DNA of 64,000 nt from Streptomyces sp. NBC_01497 (GCF_036250695.1 NZ_CP109427.1:5332001-5396000), one strand, 5' to 3'. Shown: positions 54,231 through 63,829, numbered from the stretch's first letter. Numbers and translations are program-made. Notes: generated by a model not told the origin, from the sequence alone.

Positions 54231-54785
54231 ATGGCGGACCTGACGCTCGTGCGCCTGGACGGAAACGAAGCTGACAGGCAGCGAGATGCCTTGGCGGACC
54301 TGTACGAGAAGGCGTACGCCGAGAAACTGGACGGAGCATTCCGTTCCCGGGCAGGGTTCCTGGACCGCCTGGGGATGTACGTCGGCAGGCAACGGTTCGA
54401 GCTGGTCTCGGCTCATGACGGAGACGCGCTGGCCGGATACATCTTCGGCTTCGCCATTGCTCCATCGGGGACTTGGTGGGAGGGCTTCCGGGACGAGGTT
54501 CCCGCCGACGTGTTGGAGTGGACCCGGGCGGAGGAGGTCTTCGCCATCTCTGAGCTGATGGTGCGACCCGAGTGGCGACGCCGAGGCATAGCTCGTCGAC
54601 TCCACGACACTCTCCTTGAGGGGCGTGGCGAGGCCCTCGCGACAATCCTGGTGGACCCCAAGAACATCCCGGCCCGCACTGCGTACTACGCATGGGGCTG
54701 GGAGAAACTCGGAGACATTCAGCCCTTCGACGACTCTCCTGTCTTCGAATCCCTGACGAAGAGGCTTTCTCTCGTCAAACCATGA
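54231..54785 (+). CDS. GNAT-family N-acetyltransferase
   Basis: A 184-residue acetyltransferase following the XRE gene after GAGGAGAG. The acetyl-CoA site is ISELMVRPEWRRRGIARRLHDTLLEGRGEALATILVDPKNIPARTAYYAWGWEKLGD, with the R/Q-x-x-G-x-G/A loop RRRGIA. The N-terminal ADLYEKAYAEKLDGAFRSRAGFLDRL and AGYIFGFAIAP are typical. It probably modifies a small molecule or protein controlled by the upstream regulator. Substrate unknown; the 13-bp spacing implies one operon. Confidence 0.92.
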   Translation: MADLTLVRLDGNEADRQRDALADLYEKAYAEKLDGAFRSRAGFLDRLGMYVGRQRFELVSAHDGDALAGYIFGFAIAPSGTWWEGFRDEVPADVLEWTRAEEVFAISELMVRPEWRRRGIARRLHDTLLEGRGEALATILVDPKNIPARTAYYAWGWEKLGDIQPFDDSPVFESLTKRLSLVKP

Positions 54786-54942
54786 TGCCCGCCCGCTCCG
54801 GGGCCGGCGTGGAGCCTGAACAGGCAGCACATCAGCTACTCCGAGACCTCGCGCGTAACAGCGAGGCCCCACCCAAGGTGAGGCTCCTGCTCCTGCAGTC
54901 TGCTTCGCCAGCCTGTGAACGAAGGTCGGCCAGTCTCTGAGG

Positions 54943-57900
54943 TCAACTGGCGGCGATGACAGCGTGGGTGTGGAGGTCAGCGGGCAGCGGTGTACGCAAG
55001 TCCCAGATGATGCCCATCGGACTGCTGCCCTCATGGCTGCGGTAGTCGGCGCGACCGAGCAGCATCCACGGCTGGGGGCGCGCGCCGTCTGCGTACTTGA
55101 AACGGCGAACGAACAACAGCACCTGGCTCCCCGTCTCCTGATGATGCTGATAGCGGAGGCCGGTGGACGAGGACTCCGACGTTCTGCCCTGTGACTCCCA
55201 GTGAAACTGACGCGCGTTGACAGCGTAATCCTTGTACTGCGTCTGTGGCGAGAAATCTTTTTCGTCTTTTTCGAGAGTGATCAGTAGAGCATCAGTGTTG
55301 GTCTCGGGGCACCAGCAGACTCCATCGCGGGAATTCCCCGGGAGGTTGCCGTCGATGGCCGCCGCGCCAATCGCGGAGAGGATTTCAGACCGGTTGTAGG
55401 AGGCATGGATGCAGAGTGGTGAAGCGTGAGCTCCCTCTGGATCTAGAGGCGGCGTGAGGTGGACCAGATGCTGCTGCCCGTGGGTGAGGACCTGTCGTAG
55501 TTCACTCTGAAGATTAGTCTGTGACTTCAGCATGCTGAAGCCCTCTTCATAGGAAGTGAACCCGCCGCCTGTCGGCCAGAAGTTAAAGAACATCATGCGC
55601 GCGAACGCCTGGTCCTGGTCCGACAGGTCGCCGTACCTGGGCGTGTCGTCCATGAGTAGTCGGGAGTAGGCATCGTATCGGGCAGGGTCGTCCACGTGGA
55701 GGAAGGCTGACACGCGTTTGAGGAGTTCGCGCTCGCCTGGGAGCTCCGGAGGGGTGAGAACCCCGATTTGCGGAGCAATGCCGTCCATGTGCGTCCTGAG
55801 CGGTAGATGTCCCTGACGTCTCGACCGCTCTCACTCAGGTACTCGGCGAGGTCGACCTCCTTGGAGGCTCGGACCTCAGCAGCTAGTTGGTTGATGTTCG
55901 CCTCAATTTGTTGACGAATGTTATTGAGGATCCTCTCTTTCGACTTCGTTTCCAGGACGATGGCGCAACCAGAGGGAAGTTGGGGGAAGCCGCTCTCGAT
56001 GGCGGAGACGAGGCGCCTCCTTGAAAGGTCCGTCAGGGCTCTGAATTGGTTTTCGAATCGGAACTCTTTTCGGTGCTGGCCGATGAAATCGAGGACAGTC
56101 AAGACGGCTTTGCCGTCACATCTTCGGAGTCCGCGTCCCAACTGCTGGAGAAAAAGTGTCGCGCTGGAAGTGGGGCGCAGCAGGAGTAGAGTGTCGACGC
56201 TAGGGACATCAAGGCCCTCGTTGAAGAGGTCTACTGAGAAGATCACCTGGACCTCACCGGAGGCGAGATCTTCCAGTGCCTTCTTGCGCTGGTCCGGATC
56301 CGTCTCGCCGGAGAGTGCGACAGCGTTGAAGCCGGCCCGGCGGAAATAATCCGCCATGAAGTGGGCGTGCGCAATGGTGACGCAGAACCCGAGAGCGCGC
56401 ATGCGATTTGGCTCGGCCACCTTCTCGATAACGGACTTCACGATGATGCGGGCGCGAGCATCGTTTCCCGTCAGTACATTGCTGAGGGAGCTCGTTTCGT
56501 ATGCGCCGCGAGACCACTGTACGGCGGAAAGGTCGGTGGTATCTGTGATCCCAAAGTAATGGAAGGGCGTGAGTAGCTCTTTTTCCAGGGCCTCCCAGAG
56601 TCGCATTTCCGCGGCGATGCGGCCGCCAAAGAATTCGTCCTGGATGTTGTACCCGTCGGTGCGCTCGGGAGTGGCTGTGAGCGCGAGCAGTTCGGTGGGT
56701 TCGAAGTGCTTTAGTATCCTGCGGTAGCTCTCTGCTGTGCCGTGATGGAATTCATCGATGATGACAACATCGAAGCGCTTCGGGTCGATATCGTCCAAAT
56801 TGCGCGGGGTAAGTGACTGGACACTGGCGAAGACGTGATTCCAATCGTGTGGAACATCCCCGTTGACCATGGGCTCGCCAAAGTTGGCGTCATTCAATAC
56901 TTCCTGGAATGTTCTCTGTGACTGTGACAAAATCTCCTTTCGGTGAGCGACGAAGAGGAGGCGAAGGTCCTTACCGGAATTCTTACGCAGGCCCTTGTAG
57001 TCGAGTGCGGCTATGATGGTCTTCCCCGTACCGGTCGCAGCCACGAGAAGGTTGCGGTGCCTGTCGTGGACAGTCCGCTCCAGCTCCACCAGCTCAAGCA
57101 TCTCCTGTTGGTAGGGATAAGGTCGCACTTCAAGGCCAGAGAGGCTGATTTTTCTGCTGCTGGCGCGAGAATCTCCGAACGACGCCTCGGCGAGAGCTTC
57201 CCTGAGCTGTTCGGTGTCGGACTTGGGATCGTAGGACTTGAATGCCGGTTCGCTCCAGTAGGAGTCAAAGGTCGCTTCGAATTTTTTCAGTGCGTCAGGG
57301 GTTGCAACCGAAGAGAGGCGGACGTTCCACTCCAGTCCGTCCAGAAGAGCGGCACGGGAGAGATTCGAACTGCCCACATAGGCGGTGTCGTATCCTGAGT
57401 CGCGTCGGAACAGCCAAGCCTTGGCATGCAGGCGGGTCGAGCGAATCTCATAGTTCACCTTGACCTCGGCGCCGAACTCCTCCACCAGTCGATCCAGAGC
57501 CCGTTGTTCTGTTGCGCCCATGTACGTCGTAGTGATGACCCGGACGGGCACACCGCGCTCTTTGGCCGCCCGCAACGAGTCTTCAAGGAGGCGAATGCCG
57601 TGCCATTTGACGAAAGCGCAGAGGAGATCCACTCGGTTGGCCGTTGCCAACTCGGCACGCAGTTCGAAGCCGAGACTGGGGTCCTCGGGGGAGTTGGTGA
57701 GGAGCGCGGCATCCGAGAGCGGGGTGGCCGGACGGATCTGGAAGACACCCGGCGCTTGTTGCTGCGCCAGGGCCAGCAGTTGCCGGGGCCCGTCGGCGAC
57801 CAAGTCCACCCACTCCCGCGCGCCGGGCAGCGTGCCCACGGCCTCCAGGATGTGGTTGGCAGCGTGGACGCGCTCATCCTCGGGCAGTCGGTGGAGCACG

Positions 57901-58079
57901 TCGCGTACAGTCGCCGCCACGTGACGAGCCAACACCTGGGACGTCGACTCAGCCCCTACGGTGCGCTCAATGGCGCGCAGTTCAGAGCCTTCTAGGTCCG
58001 CCAAGCGCTGCTGGAGCCGCAGAGTGATCAGTTGCTCGTACAGGCCTATGGCCGGAGCGTCGTCCCGTGCATCGATCAT
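54943..58079 (-). pseudogene. PLD-nuclease/SF2 helicase/DUF3427 protein split by a frameshift
   Basis: Two overlapping frames encode one DUF3427-family protein of about 1,045 residues. The first (start 58079) has an N-terminal helical region, a phospholipase D motif HAKAWLF with GSSNLS near residue 218, a helicase with Walker A ATGTGKTIIAA near 343, the DEFHH motif near 445, LTATPERTDG, and QQLGRGLRR near 650. At 55761-55764 a run of C on the + strand (G in the gene) has lost one base. The second frame then continues LTPPELPGERELLKRVSAFLHVDDPARYDAYSRLL to 54943 (DUF3427 domain). Rare codons (ATA-CTA at 56711-56716) and lower G+C suggest transfer. Such proteins are found in DNA repair or defence settings. 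Confidence 0.85.
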
Positions 58080-58443
58080 CCTGCGTCCCCCTCATCAGTG
58101 CTGCCTAGCGTCGCCTCCGCATTTCTAGCAGCCGGCACTGACATGACACGTGCGATGAGAGCTTGAGGGCGCGTCAGCACTCCGATTCGGGTCTTTCAGT
58201 GTTCCATCTTTGAAGGCCACGAGGTTGAGGGCGAACTCGACATCCGTGGTGCCGAACGGTGCCATCCGCGGCACGCGTTGCCTTGGTTCCTGATCTCGCC
58301 GGTCGACGGCGCCACCGGTGCGGACGCGCGTCGGCACATGGGCGCGCGGCCGCCGTGACCCTCGTCCGCCGCCGGCTCCGCCGTGGACGGAGCCGGCGGT
58401 GGCCCAAGTGCCCGGCCGCGACGCCCCGATCGGCGGGGAGCCG
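58080..58443. other. Gap between the helicase and the SEC-C gene
   Basis: A 46-codon leftward frame, 58125-58265, begins MAPFGTTDVEFALNLVAFKDGT and has reasonable codon use, but no family is recognised; it may be a gene fragment. A hairpin follows at 58369-58399. No intact gene is otherwise supported. Confidence 0.4.
58369..58399 (-). terminator. Hairpin terminator after the SEC-C gene
   Basis: CCGCCGGCTCCG (58369-58380) pairs exactly with CGGAGCCGGCGG (58388-58399) across a seven-base loop, 45 bp beyond the stop on the leftward strand. Confidence 0.75.
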
Positions 58444-59457
58444 TCAACCCGCCCCGTGGCACTGCCGATACGGCTCGCCCGAGCCGCACCAGCAGGTGGC
58501 GTTCCGCGGCGGGGGCCAGGGGGTGGCGCGGCCTCGGGCCGCCAGGGTGGTGGCGTACAGGGGGAGCAGCGACGTCGTGGTCGGGGGCTGGGCCTCGGAG
58601 GCGGCGAAGGCCTCGTAGGAGGGGACGGTGCCGGTGACGATGCCCAGGTTGGGGGTGCCCGCCGCGGCGAGTTCGCGCAGGGCGGTCTCGACGCGGGCCA
58701 GGTGGGCCTCGTGCGAGGGGTACTCCTCGGCGAGCGGCGGGTATGCGGCGATCAGTTCGGCGAGTTCTCCCTCGGGCCAGTGCAGGACGGCGACGGGGAA
58801 GGGGCGGGACAGGGCGGTGCGGAACGAGCCGAGTTCGGCGCGCAGCCGGTTGATCTCCGCCTGGAGCTCGTCGGGGTTGTCCGAGCCGAGGGCCCACAGG
58901 CGCTTGGGGTCGTGGAGCTCGTCGAGCGGTACGGACGCCGGGTTGACCTGGTCGGCGAGGGTGTCCCAGGCATCGTGGGGCAGGCCCAGCAGGCGGCGGG
59001 TGCGGTGGCGGCCGATGAGGAGGGCGTGGGTCGCGTAGGGGACTTCCTCGCCGGGGGTGAGCAGCAGGTTCAGGGCGGCGGTGAACGCGTCGTGGGCGGC
59101 TTCCGGCTCGTCGTGCCGTTCCAGGGTCTCCGCGACGATCTCCCAGGGCGCCGGCTCCATCGGCGCCGCCAGCCGTACGCCGTCGATGATCGCGCGGGCT
59201 TCCGCTTCGTGGCCGAACTCCCACAGGTTGGCCGCCTTGAGCGCCTTCACGAGCTGCGGGTGCTCGGCGCTCGGGCGGTCCCCTCCCGGGGACAGGAGCT
59301 GGTCGTAGAGCCCGGAGGCCCGGTCTCTGGCGCCGGCCAGTTCGAGGTGGGCCGCCGCCTGGAGAAGCAGGGGCTCTTGGTCCTCCGGATACCGGGCCGC
59401 GGTGCGCAGCAGGCGCTCGGCTTCCGTGGTGTGGTCGGCAGGCATATCGGGGCGCAT
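58444..59457 (-). CDS. SEC-C zinc-motif protein with TPR-like helices
   Basis: A 337-residue soluble protein. The C-terminus carries the SEC-C motif CWCGSGEPYRQCH (Cys-x-Cys-x8-Cys-His zinc site), used by SecA and unrelated adaptor proteins. The first 180 residues are helical and repeat-like, with EDQEPLLLQAAAHLELAGARDRASGLYDQLL and EPEAAHDAFTAALNLLL, consistent with tetratricopeptides. LPLYATTLAARGRATPWPPPRNATC links the two parts. The ATG at 59445 is an alternative start. The role is probably protein binding; no partner is evident. Confidence 0.8.
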   Translation of the reverse strand: MRPDMPADHTTEAERLLRTAARYPEDQEPLLLQAAAHLELAGARDRASGLYDQLLSPGGDRPSAEHPQLVKALKAANLWEFGHEAEARAIIDGVRLAAPMEPAPWEIVAETLERHDEPEAAHDAFTAALNLLLTPGEEVPYATHALLIGRHRTRRLLGLPHDAWDTLADQVNPASVPLDELHDPKRLWALGSDNPDELQAEINRLRAELGSFRTALSRPFPVAVLHWPEGELAELIAAYPPLAEEYPSHEAHLARVETALRELAAAGTPNLGIVTGTVPSYEAFAASEAQPPTTTSLLPLYATTLAARGRATPWPPPRNATCWCGSGEPYRQCHGAG

Positions 59458-59834
59458 GGCCTCACCGTACTGCGGCAGCCCGGCTCCGGCGTGGGAGGAG
59501 GGGGTGAGGTGTGGGGGTCCTTTGTGTACGCTCCGGCGGTCGGCCCCGCGCGCGCCCTCGGGCGCCTCCGTACGCCCGCGTACGGACGGCTCGCGGCGGG
59601 GCGGGGAATCGCCCCCGCGCTGCGCGACGGAGGCCGCGGAACGGTCCTCGGTGGCGCGCGGCGGAGGCGCGGGAACCGCTCTCGGCGGGGGATCAGGACA
59701 GCCGGTGACGGCTCAGGGAGAGGCAACGGGACGTCCCGCGCGTGCCGTGCCACGGACAGGTGGTGCCGGCTTGTGCCGGGGCGAGCGGGGACCGTGGCGG
59801 GGGCGCGTGGCGCCGCGTGGCTTAGGGTCCTTGC
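59458..59834. other. Gene-free interval before the DUF3311/symporter operon
   Basis: Mostly G+C-rich sequence between divergent genes. Open frames lack ribosome sites and domain-like sequence. Nothing else recognised; promoters for the flanking genes should lie here. Confidence 0.5.
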
Positions 59835-60053
59835 GTGTTTCGACAACGGCCGCACCTGCTCTGGCTTCTCGTGCCCCTCGTCCTCTTCCTGGTCGCCCCG
59901 CCCTGGGTGAACCGGATCGACCCCGTTGTCGCGGGCCTGCCCTTCCTCTCGTTCTGGCTCCTGGCGTCGGTTCTCGTCACGCCGTTCGCGATCTGGGCCG
60001 CCTACCGCGGGGACCGGCGGCTCCTCGCCCGGCGGGCGCGGGAGGAGCGGTGA
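59835..60053 (+). CDS. DUF3311 small membrane protein
   Basis: A 72-residue protein with two helices, LLWLLVPLVLFLVAPPWVNRIDPVVAGLPFLSFWLLASVLVTPFAIWAAYRGDR, matching DUF3311. Members are encoded directly upstream of sodium-solute symporters and are thought to be their small subunit, as in the MctC/ActP-like pair. The GTG start lacks a strong ribosome site. Its stop overlaps the symporter start (GTGA). Confidence 0.9.
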   Translation: MFRQRPHLLWLLVPLVLFLVAPPWVNRIDPVVAGLPFLSFWLLASVLVTPFAIWAAYRGDRRLLARRAREER

Positions 60054-61561
60054 ACGCGACCGTCGCGACGTCCGTGTTCGGGGCCTTCATGGCGCTGACC
60101 GTCGCCCTCGGGCTGCTCGCGGTGCGCGGTCGTGGCGGCGGGGGCGGCGGCATCACCGAGTGGTCCGTGGGCGGCCGGAGTCTCGGGACCGTGTTCATCT
60201 GGGTCCTGATGGCGGGGGAGGGCTACACCAGCTTCAGCTACCTCGGCGGTGCGGGCTGGGGCTACGACTTCGGGGCGCCGGTCCTGTACGTCGTCGCGTA
60301 CATGTCGTGCGGTTACGCCGTCGGCTATGTGGTGGGGCCGATGCTCTGGTCGTACGCGCGCCGGCACGGTCTCGTCGGGATCACGGACATGATCGCCCAC
60401 CGGTACGGCAAGCCCTGGGTGGGCGCCCTGACGGCGGTGCTGGCGACGGTGTTCCTGCTGCCGTACATCCAGCTGCAGATCACCGGCATGGGCGTGGTCG
60501 TGTCGACCATCTCGTACGGCACCATCAGTCTCGACTGGGCGTACTTCCTCGGCTTCGCCGTCACCACCGCCTTCGTCGTGGTCAGCGGGCTGCGTGGCAG
60601 CGCCTGGGTGTCGGTCCTGAAGGACGCCCTGGTGATCGGGACGCTCGTCTTCCTCATCGCGTACGTGCCGCTGCACTACTTCCACGGGTACGGCCACTTC
60701 CTGCACCGGGTCGTGCACGAGCGGTCCGCCTGGCTGACCCTGCCGGGCCATGGGCACAGCTCGATGGGGACGGCCTGGTTCATCACGACGTCGCTCATGA
60801 ACGCGGTGACCGTGGTGATCTTCCCGACGACCGTCGCCGGCTATCTCGGCGCGCGCAGTGCCGACACGCTGCGGCGGAACGCCGTGTTCCTGCCCGCGTA
60901 CAACGTGCTGCTGTTCGTACCGATGCTGCTCGGGCTCGCGGCCACCTTCGTGGTGCCCGGCCTCGTCGGCTCCGAGTCGAACCTCGCGCTGTTCAAACTC
61001 GTCGTGGACGCCCTGCCGGCCTGGGCCGTGGGGGTGGTCGGGGTGGCCGCGGCGCTTTCCTCGATCGTTCCCATGGCGGTGTTCATGCTGGTCATCGGCA
61101 CGATGTGGGGACGCAGCGTGCTGACGCTCGTGCCCCGGCTGCGCGGCGAGGCACGGCAGAAGACCGCGGCGCAGGCCGTCGTGGTGGTCGCCGGCGGGCT
61201 GGCGCTGGTGCTGACGTACGCCGCGCCCAACACGCTCGTACGGCTGTCGCTCATCAGCTACGAGGGGATGGCGCAGCTCCTGCCGATGGTGCTGCTGGGT
61301 CTGGTGTGGCGGCGGCTCACGCTCGCCGCGGGGCTGAGCGGGCTGGTCGTCGGGGTGGGTCTGGTCTGCGGGCTTGTCTTCGGCGGGCACGACCCCGTGT
61401 GGGGTGTGAACGCGGGGATCGTCGCGCTGGTCGCCAACCTGCTGGTCGCGCTGGCCGTCACGTACGCCGGGATCGGCGCGGTGTCCGCGCGGGCGGACAC
61501 CCGGCCCGATCACGAGGTGCTGGCCGGCGACGGGCTGCGCGACGAGGCCGCCTCCGTCTGA
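60050..61561 (+). CDS. Sodium:solute symporter family transporter
   Basis: A 503-residue SSS transporter with 13 predicted helices, starting from the GTG at 60050 after GGAGGAGC. GITEWSVGGRSLGTVFIWVLMAGEGYTSFSYLGGAGWGYDFGAPVLYVVAYMSCGYAVGYVV, GITDMIAHRYGKPWVGALTAVLATVFLLPYIQLQITGMGVVVSTIS and AAALSSIVPMAVFMLVIGTMWGRSVL are family segments. Together with DUF3311 it resembles monocarboxylate (acetate/pyruvate) symporters, but the substrate is inferred only from that pairing. A hairpin terminator follows. Confidence 0.92.
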   Translation: MNATVATSVFGAFMALTVALGLLAVRGRGGGGGGITEWSVGGRSLGTVFIWVLMAGEGYTSFSYLGGAGWGYDFGAPVLYVVAYMSCGYAVGYVVGPMLWSYARRHGLVGITDMIAHRYGKPWVGALTAVLATVFLLPYIQLQITGMGVVVSTISYGTISLDWAYFLGFAVTTAFVVVSGLRGSAWVSVLKDALVIGTLVFLIAYVPLHYFHGYGHFLHRVVHERSAWLTLPGHGHSSMGTAWFITTSLMNAVTVVIFPTTVAGYLGARSADTLRRNAVFLPAYNVLLFVPMLLGLAATFVVPGLVGSESNLALFKLVVDALPAWAVGVVGVAAALSSIVPMAVFMLVIGTMWGRSVLTLVPRLRGEARQKTAAQAVVVVAGGLALVLTYAAPNTLVRLSLISYEGMAQLLPMVLLGLVWRRLTLAAGLSGLVVGVGLVCGLVFGGHDPVWGVNAGIVALVANLLVALAVTYAGIGAVSARADTRPDHEVLAGDGLRDEAASV

Positions 61562-61670
61562 ACGCCGGGCCCCTCCCCACGCGGGACCGCGAGGAGGAGG
61601 TGCCACGTTGAGGGGGCGGCCTCCACGGCCACCGCCCTTCGCACGGGAAGGGTCTTCCTTCCCTCGGGAA

Positions 61671-61707
61671 GGGGCCTTCCCCGTTCTCGCAGGACGGGAA
61701 AGGCCCC
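61671..61707. terminator. Hairpin terminator between the symporter and MFS genes
   Basis: GGGGCCTTCCCCG pairs with CGGGAAAGGCCCC (one mismatch) around an 11-base loop, followed by TCTT. It lies between convergent genes and may act on both. Several GGAAGG(G) repeats precede it. Confidence 0.75.
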
Positions 61708-61720
61708 TCTTCGCGCCGGT

Positions 61721-63187
61721 CTAGGAGGGTGACGGCGACGTGCCCTTGTGGCCTCGCAGCACCAGCACCAGGAGCGCGCCGAGGACGGCCACCCCGGCCA
61801 TCACCAGGATGGCGGTGTCCATACCGCGCGCTGTCGTACCGGCCGAGGTGACCAGGGCCAGCGTCAGCGCGACGCCCGCGGACGAGCCGATGTAGCGGGC
61901 CGTGTTGTTCGCGCCCGAACCCATCGCGGTGCGCTCGGCGGGCACCGATTCGACGGACAGCCTCGGCAGTGCCGCGTTCAGCAGGCCACTGCCGAGTCCC
62001 GCGACGAACACGCCGGGCAGCAGCCGCGCCTCGGACGCCGCGCCGACCGCGCCCAGCATGCTCAGCACGCCGACGGCGTGCAGTACGAAGCCGGCCGCCA
62101 TCTGGTGCCGTACGGCGAAGCGCGCGTGCAGCCGCTTGGCCTCGTACGCGACGACCGCTGCCGTCCCGGCCCACAGCAGCACGATCCACGCGGTCTGGTA
62201 CACGGAGAGGTGCAGGACGCCCTCGACGACGACGGGCAGGTAGCTGAAGAACCCGATCACGGCGAGCCCGGTGAACAGTGCCCCGAGCACGGACGACTGG
62301 AACGTCGCGTGCTTCAGCAGCCCGAGGTCGATCAGCGGGGCCGCGGTGCGCCGTTCGATCAGGCCGAACACGCCGAGCAGCACGACCGTGGCGGCGAGCA
62401 GGAGCAGCACGGGGGCGCTCAGCCAGCCGTTGCGGCCCAGGGTGAGCGCGGTCAGCAGCGCGGTGAAGGCGAGCCCGAGTGCCGCCGCGCCGGGCAGGTC
62501 GGGCCGCGCGCGGCGGGGGGCGCGCGACTCGGACAGGACGCGGGAGGCGTAGGCGCCGGAGGCCAGCGCCGCCGCGCCGAGCACCCCGTACAGCACGCGC
62601 CAGCCGAAGCCGTTCAGTGAGGCGGCGAGCAGCGGGCCGAGGGCGATGCCGCCGCTGACGGCGGCGCCCCAGGCCCCGGTGGCCTTGAGCCGAGCGGGGC
62701 CCGCGGGGAACGCGTGGGCTATCAGACCGAGGCTGGTGGCGAGGATCGCGGCGCTCGCCGCGCCCTGCGCGACGCGGGTCAGCGTGAACAGCAGGGTGTC
62801 GTCCGTCAGGGCGCTGAGGCCCGTGGTGACGGCGAGAGCGAGAGTTCCGATGAGGAACAGCCGGCGCCGGCCGAAGTCGTCGGCGAGACCGCCGATCACG
62901 AGGAGCAGGGCCGCGAGTCCGAGCGGGGTGCCGTTGAGCAGCCAGGCCTGGGCGGAGAGCGAGGTGTGGAACGTCGCGGACAGCGTGGGGACGGTCAGCA
63001 GCGGCGCCGTGTAGCCCATCAGCGCCACGAGGGTGGCGGCGAGCGTGGCGATGAGCGTGCCGCGCGCGTTCGGCGAGATGCCCGGATGGGCTGTCACCAC
63101 GGCCTCGTCAAGGAGCGGGTGCGCCTTCGCGCTCGCCGGGGTGGCGGGCTGCGCCGAGGCGTCGGCCGGGTCGAGTGGTCGGGGCAT
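61721..63187 (-). CDS. MFS drug-efflux-type transporter (DHA2-like)
   Basis: A 488-residue exporter with about 14 hydrophobic segments. ARGTLIATLAATLVALMGYTAPLLTVPTLSATFHTSLSAQAWLLNGTPLGLAALLLVIGGLADDFGRRRLFLIGTL includes the GxLaDrxGRrxxl motif A, and VAQGAASAAILATSLGLIAHAFP is motif C/D-like. A tail ending in RGHKGTSPSPS follows the last helix. It is divergent from the HxlR gene with two inverted-repeat operators between them, so its expression is probably induced by the regulator's ligand. Confidence 0.92.
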   Translation of the reverse strand: MPRPLDPADASAQPATPASAKAHPLLDEAVVTAHPGISPNARGTLIATLAATLVALMGYTAPLLTVPTLSATFHTSLSAQAWLLNGTPLGLAALLLVIGGLADDFGRRRLFLIGTLALAVTTGLSALTDDTLLFTLTRVAQGAASAAILATSLGLIAHAFPAGPARLKATGAWGAAVSGGIALGPLLAASLNGFGWRVLYGVLGAAALASGAYASRVLSESRAPRRARPDLPGAAALGLAFTALLTALTLGRNGWLSAPVLLLLAATVVLLGVFGLIERRTAAPLIDLGLLKHATFQSSVLGALFTGLAVIGFFSYLPVVVEGVLHLSVYQTAWIVLLWAGTAAVVAYEAKRLHARFAVRHQMAAGFVLHAVGVLSMLGAVGAASEARLLPGVFVAGLGSGLLNAALPRLSVESVPAERTAMGSGANNTARYIGSSAGVALTLALVTSAGTTARGMDTAILVMAGVAVLGALLVLVLRGHKGTSPSPS

Positions 63188-63205
63188 GGCCCTGTCTCCG
63201 TCGTG

Positions 63206-63222
63206 AGTTCGATGAATGAACC
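63206..63222. promoter_or_regulatory. Imperfect inverted repeat between the MFS and HxlR genes
   Basis: AGTTCGATGAATGAACC is a degenerate copy of the palindrome at 63250 and lies 19-35 bp upstream of the MFS start, a likely second operator. Confidence 0.55.
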
Positions 63223-63249
63223 TTCGAGGAAATTGACGGTAGCACGCTA

Positions 63250-63266
63250 AGTTCAATGATTGAACT
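63250..63266. promoter_or_regulatory. Perfect 17-bp palindrome, likely HxlR operator
   Basis: AGTTCAAT-G-ATTGAACT is a perfect palindrome in the 99-bp region between the divergent MFS and HxlR genes, 21 bp before the HxlR start. It overlaps promoter-like TTGACG/TTGAAC hexamers, fitting a repressor site for both genes. Confidence 0.75.
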
Positions 63267-63286
63267 CGCGAGGGTAGGGTGGGTTC

Positions 63287-63829
63287 ATGGCTCTTGGTAA
63301 GGACTACGCGAAGCAGCAGTGCTCGATCGCTCGCGCGCTGGAGGTCGTCGGTGAGCGCTGGACGCTCCTCGTCGTGCGGGACGCCTTCTACGGCATCACC
63401 CGGTACAACGACTTCCTCGTCCACCTCGGCATTCCGCGCGCCGTACTGGCCTCCCGGCTCCAGACGCTGGAACGGGCCGGTGTGCTGCGCAAGCACCGCT
63501 ACCAGGAGTCGCCGCCCCGGGACGAGTACGTGCTGACCGAGGGAGGCATCGCGCTGTGGCCGACGCTGCTGTCGCTCGGGCAGTGGGCGAACGGGCACGT
63601 GGACGGCGCCGAGCCGCTGCGGGCCTTCGTCCACGCGGACTGCGGTGCCGAGCTCGGCGGCTACGGACAGTGCCCGGCGTGCGGCGATGTCGTACCGGTG
63701 AGTGACGTCGTGCTGATGCCCTGCGAGCGGCTCGACAAGAACCCCGACAACCCGGTGAGCAGGGCGTTGCTGCGTCCCCACCGGCTCCTGACGCCGCTCG
63801 ACATCAATCACACGCCTGTTCGTGTATAA
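63287..63829 (+). CDS. HxlR-family transcriptional regulator
   Basis: A 180-residue winged-helix regulator. CSIARALEVVGERWTLLVVRDAFYGITRYNDFLVHLGIPRAVLASRLQTLERAGVLRKHRYQESPPRDEYVLTEGG is the HxlR DNA-binding domain, with Cys12 at the redox-sensor position used by some members. The C-terminal 75 residues include a second region with HADCGAELGGYGQCPACGDVV, a possible zinc site not found in minimal HxlR proteins. It probably represses the divergent MFS gene in response to a small molecule or thiol stress. Confidence 0.92.
   Translation: MALGKDYAKQQCSIARALEVVGERWTLLVVRDAFYGITRYNDFLVHLGIPRAVLASRLQTLERAGVLRKHRYQESPPRDEYVLTEGGIALWPTLLSLGQWANGHVDGAEPLRAFVHADCGAELGGYGQCPACGDVVPVSDVVLMPCERLDKNPDNPVSRALLRPHRLLTPLDINHTPVRV

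Noticed and set aside
55593..55788. The DUF3427 part as a separate gene starting at ATG 55788
   Set aside because: The long overlap with the helicase frame, exact restoration by one base and combined length of about 1,045 residues argue for a split gene rather than two genes.
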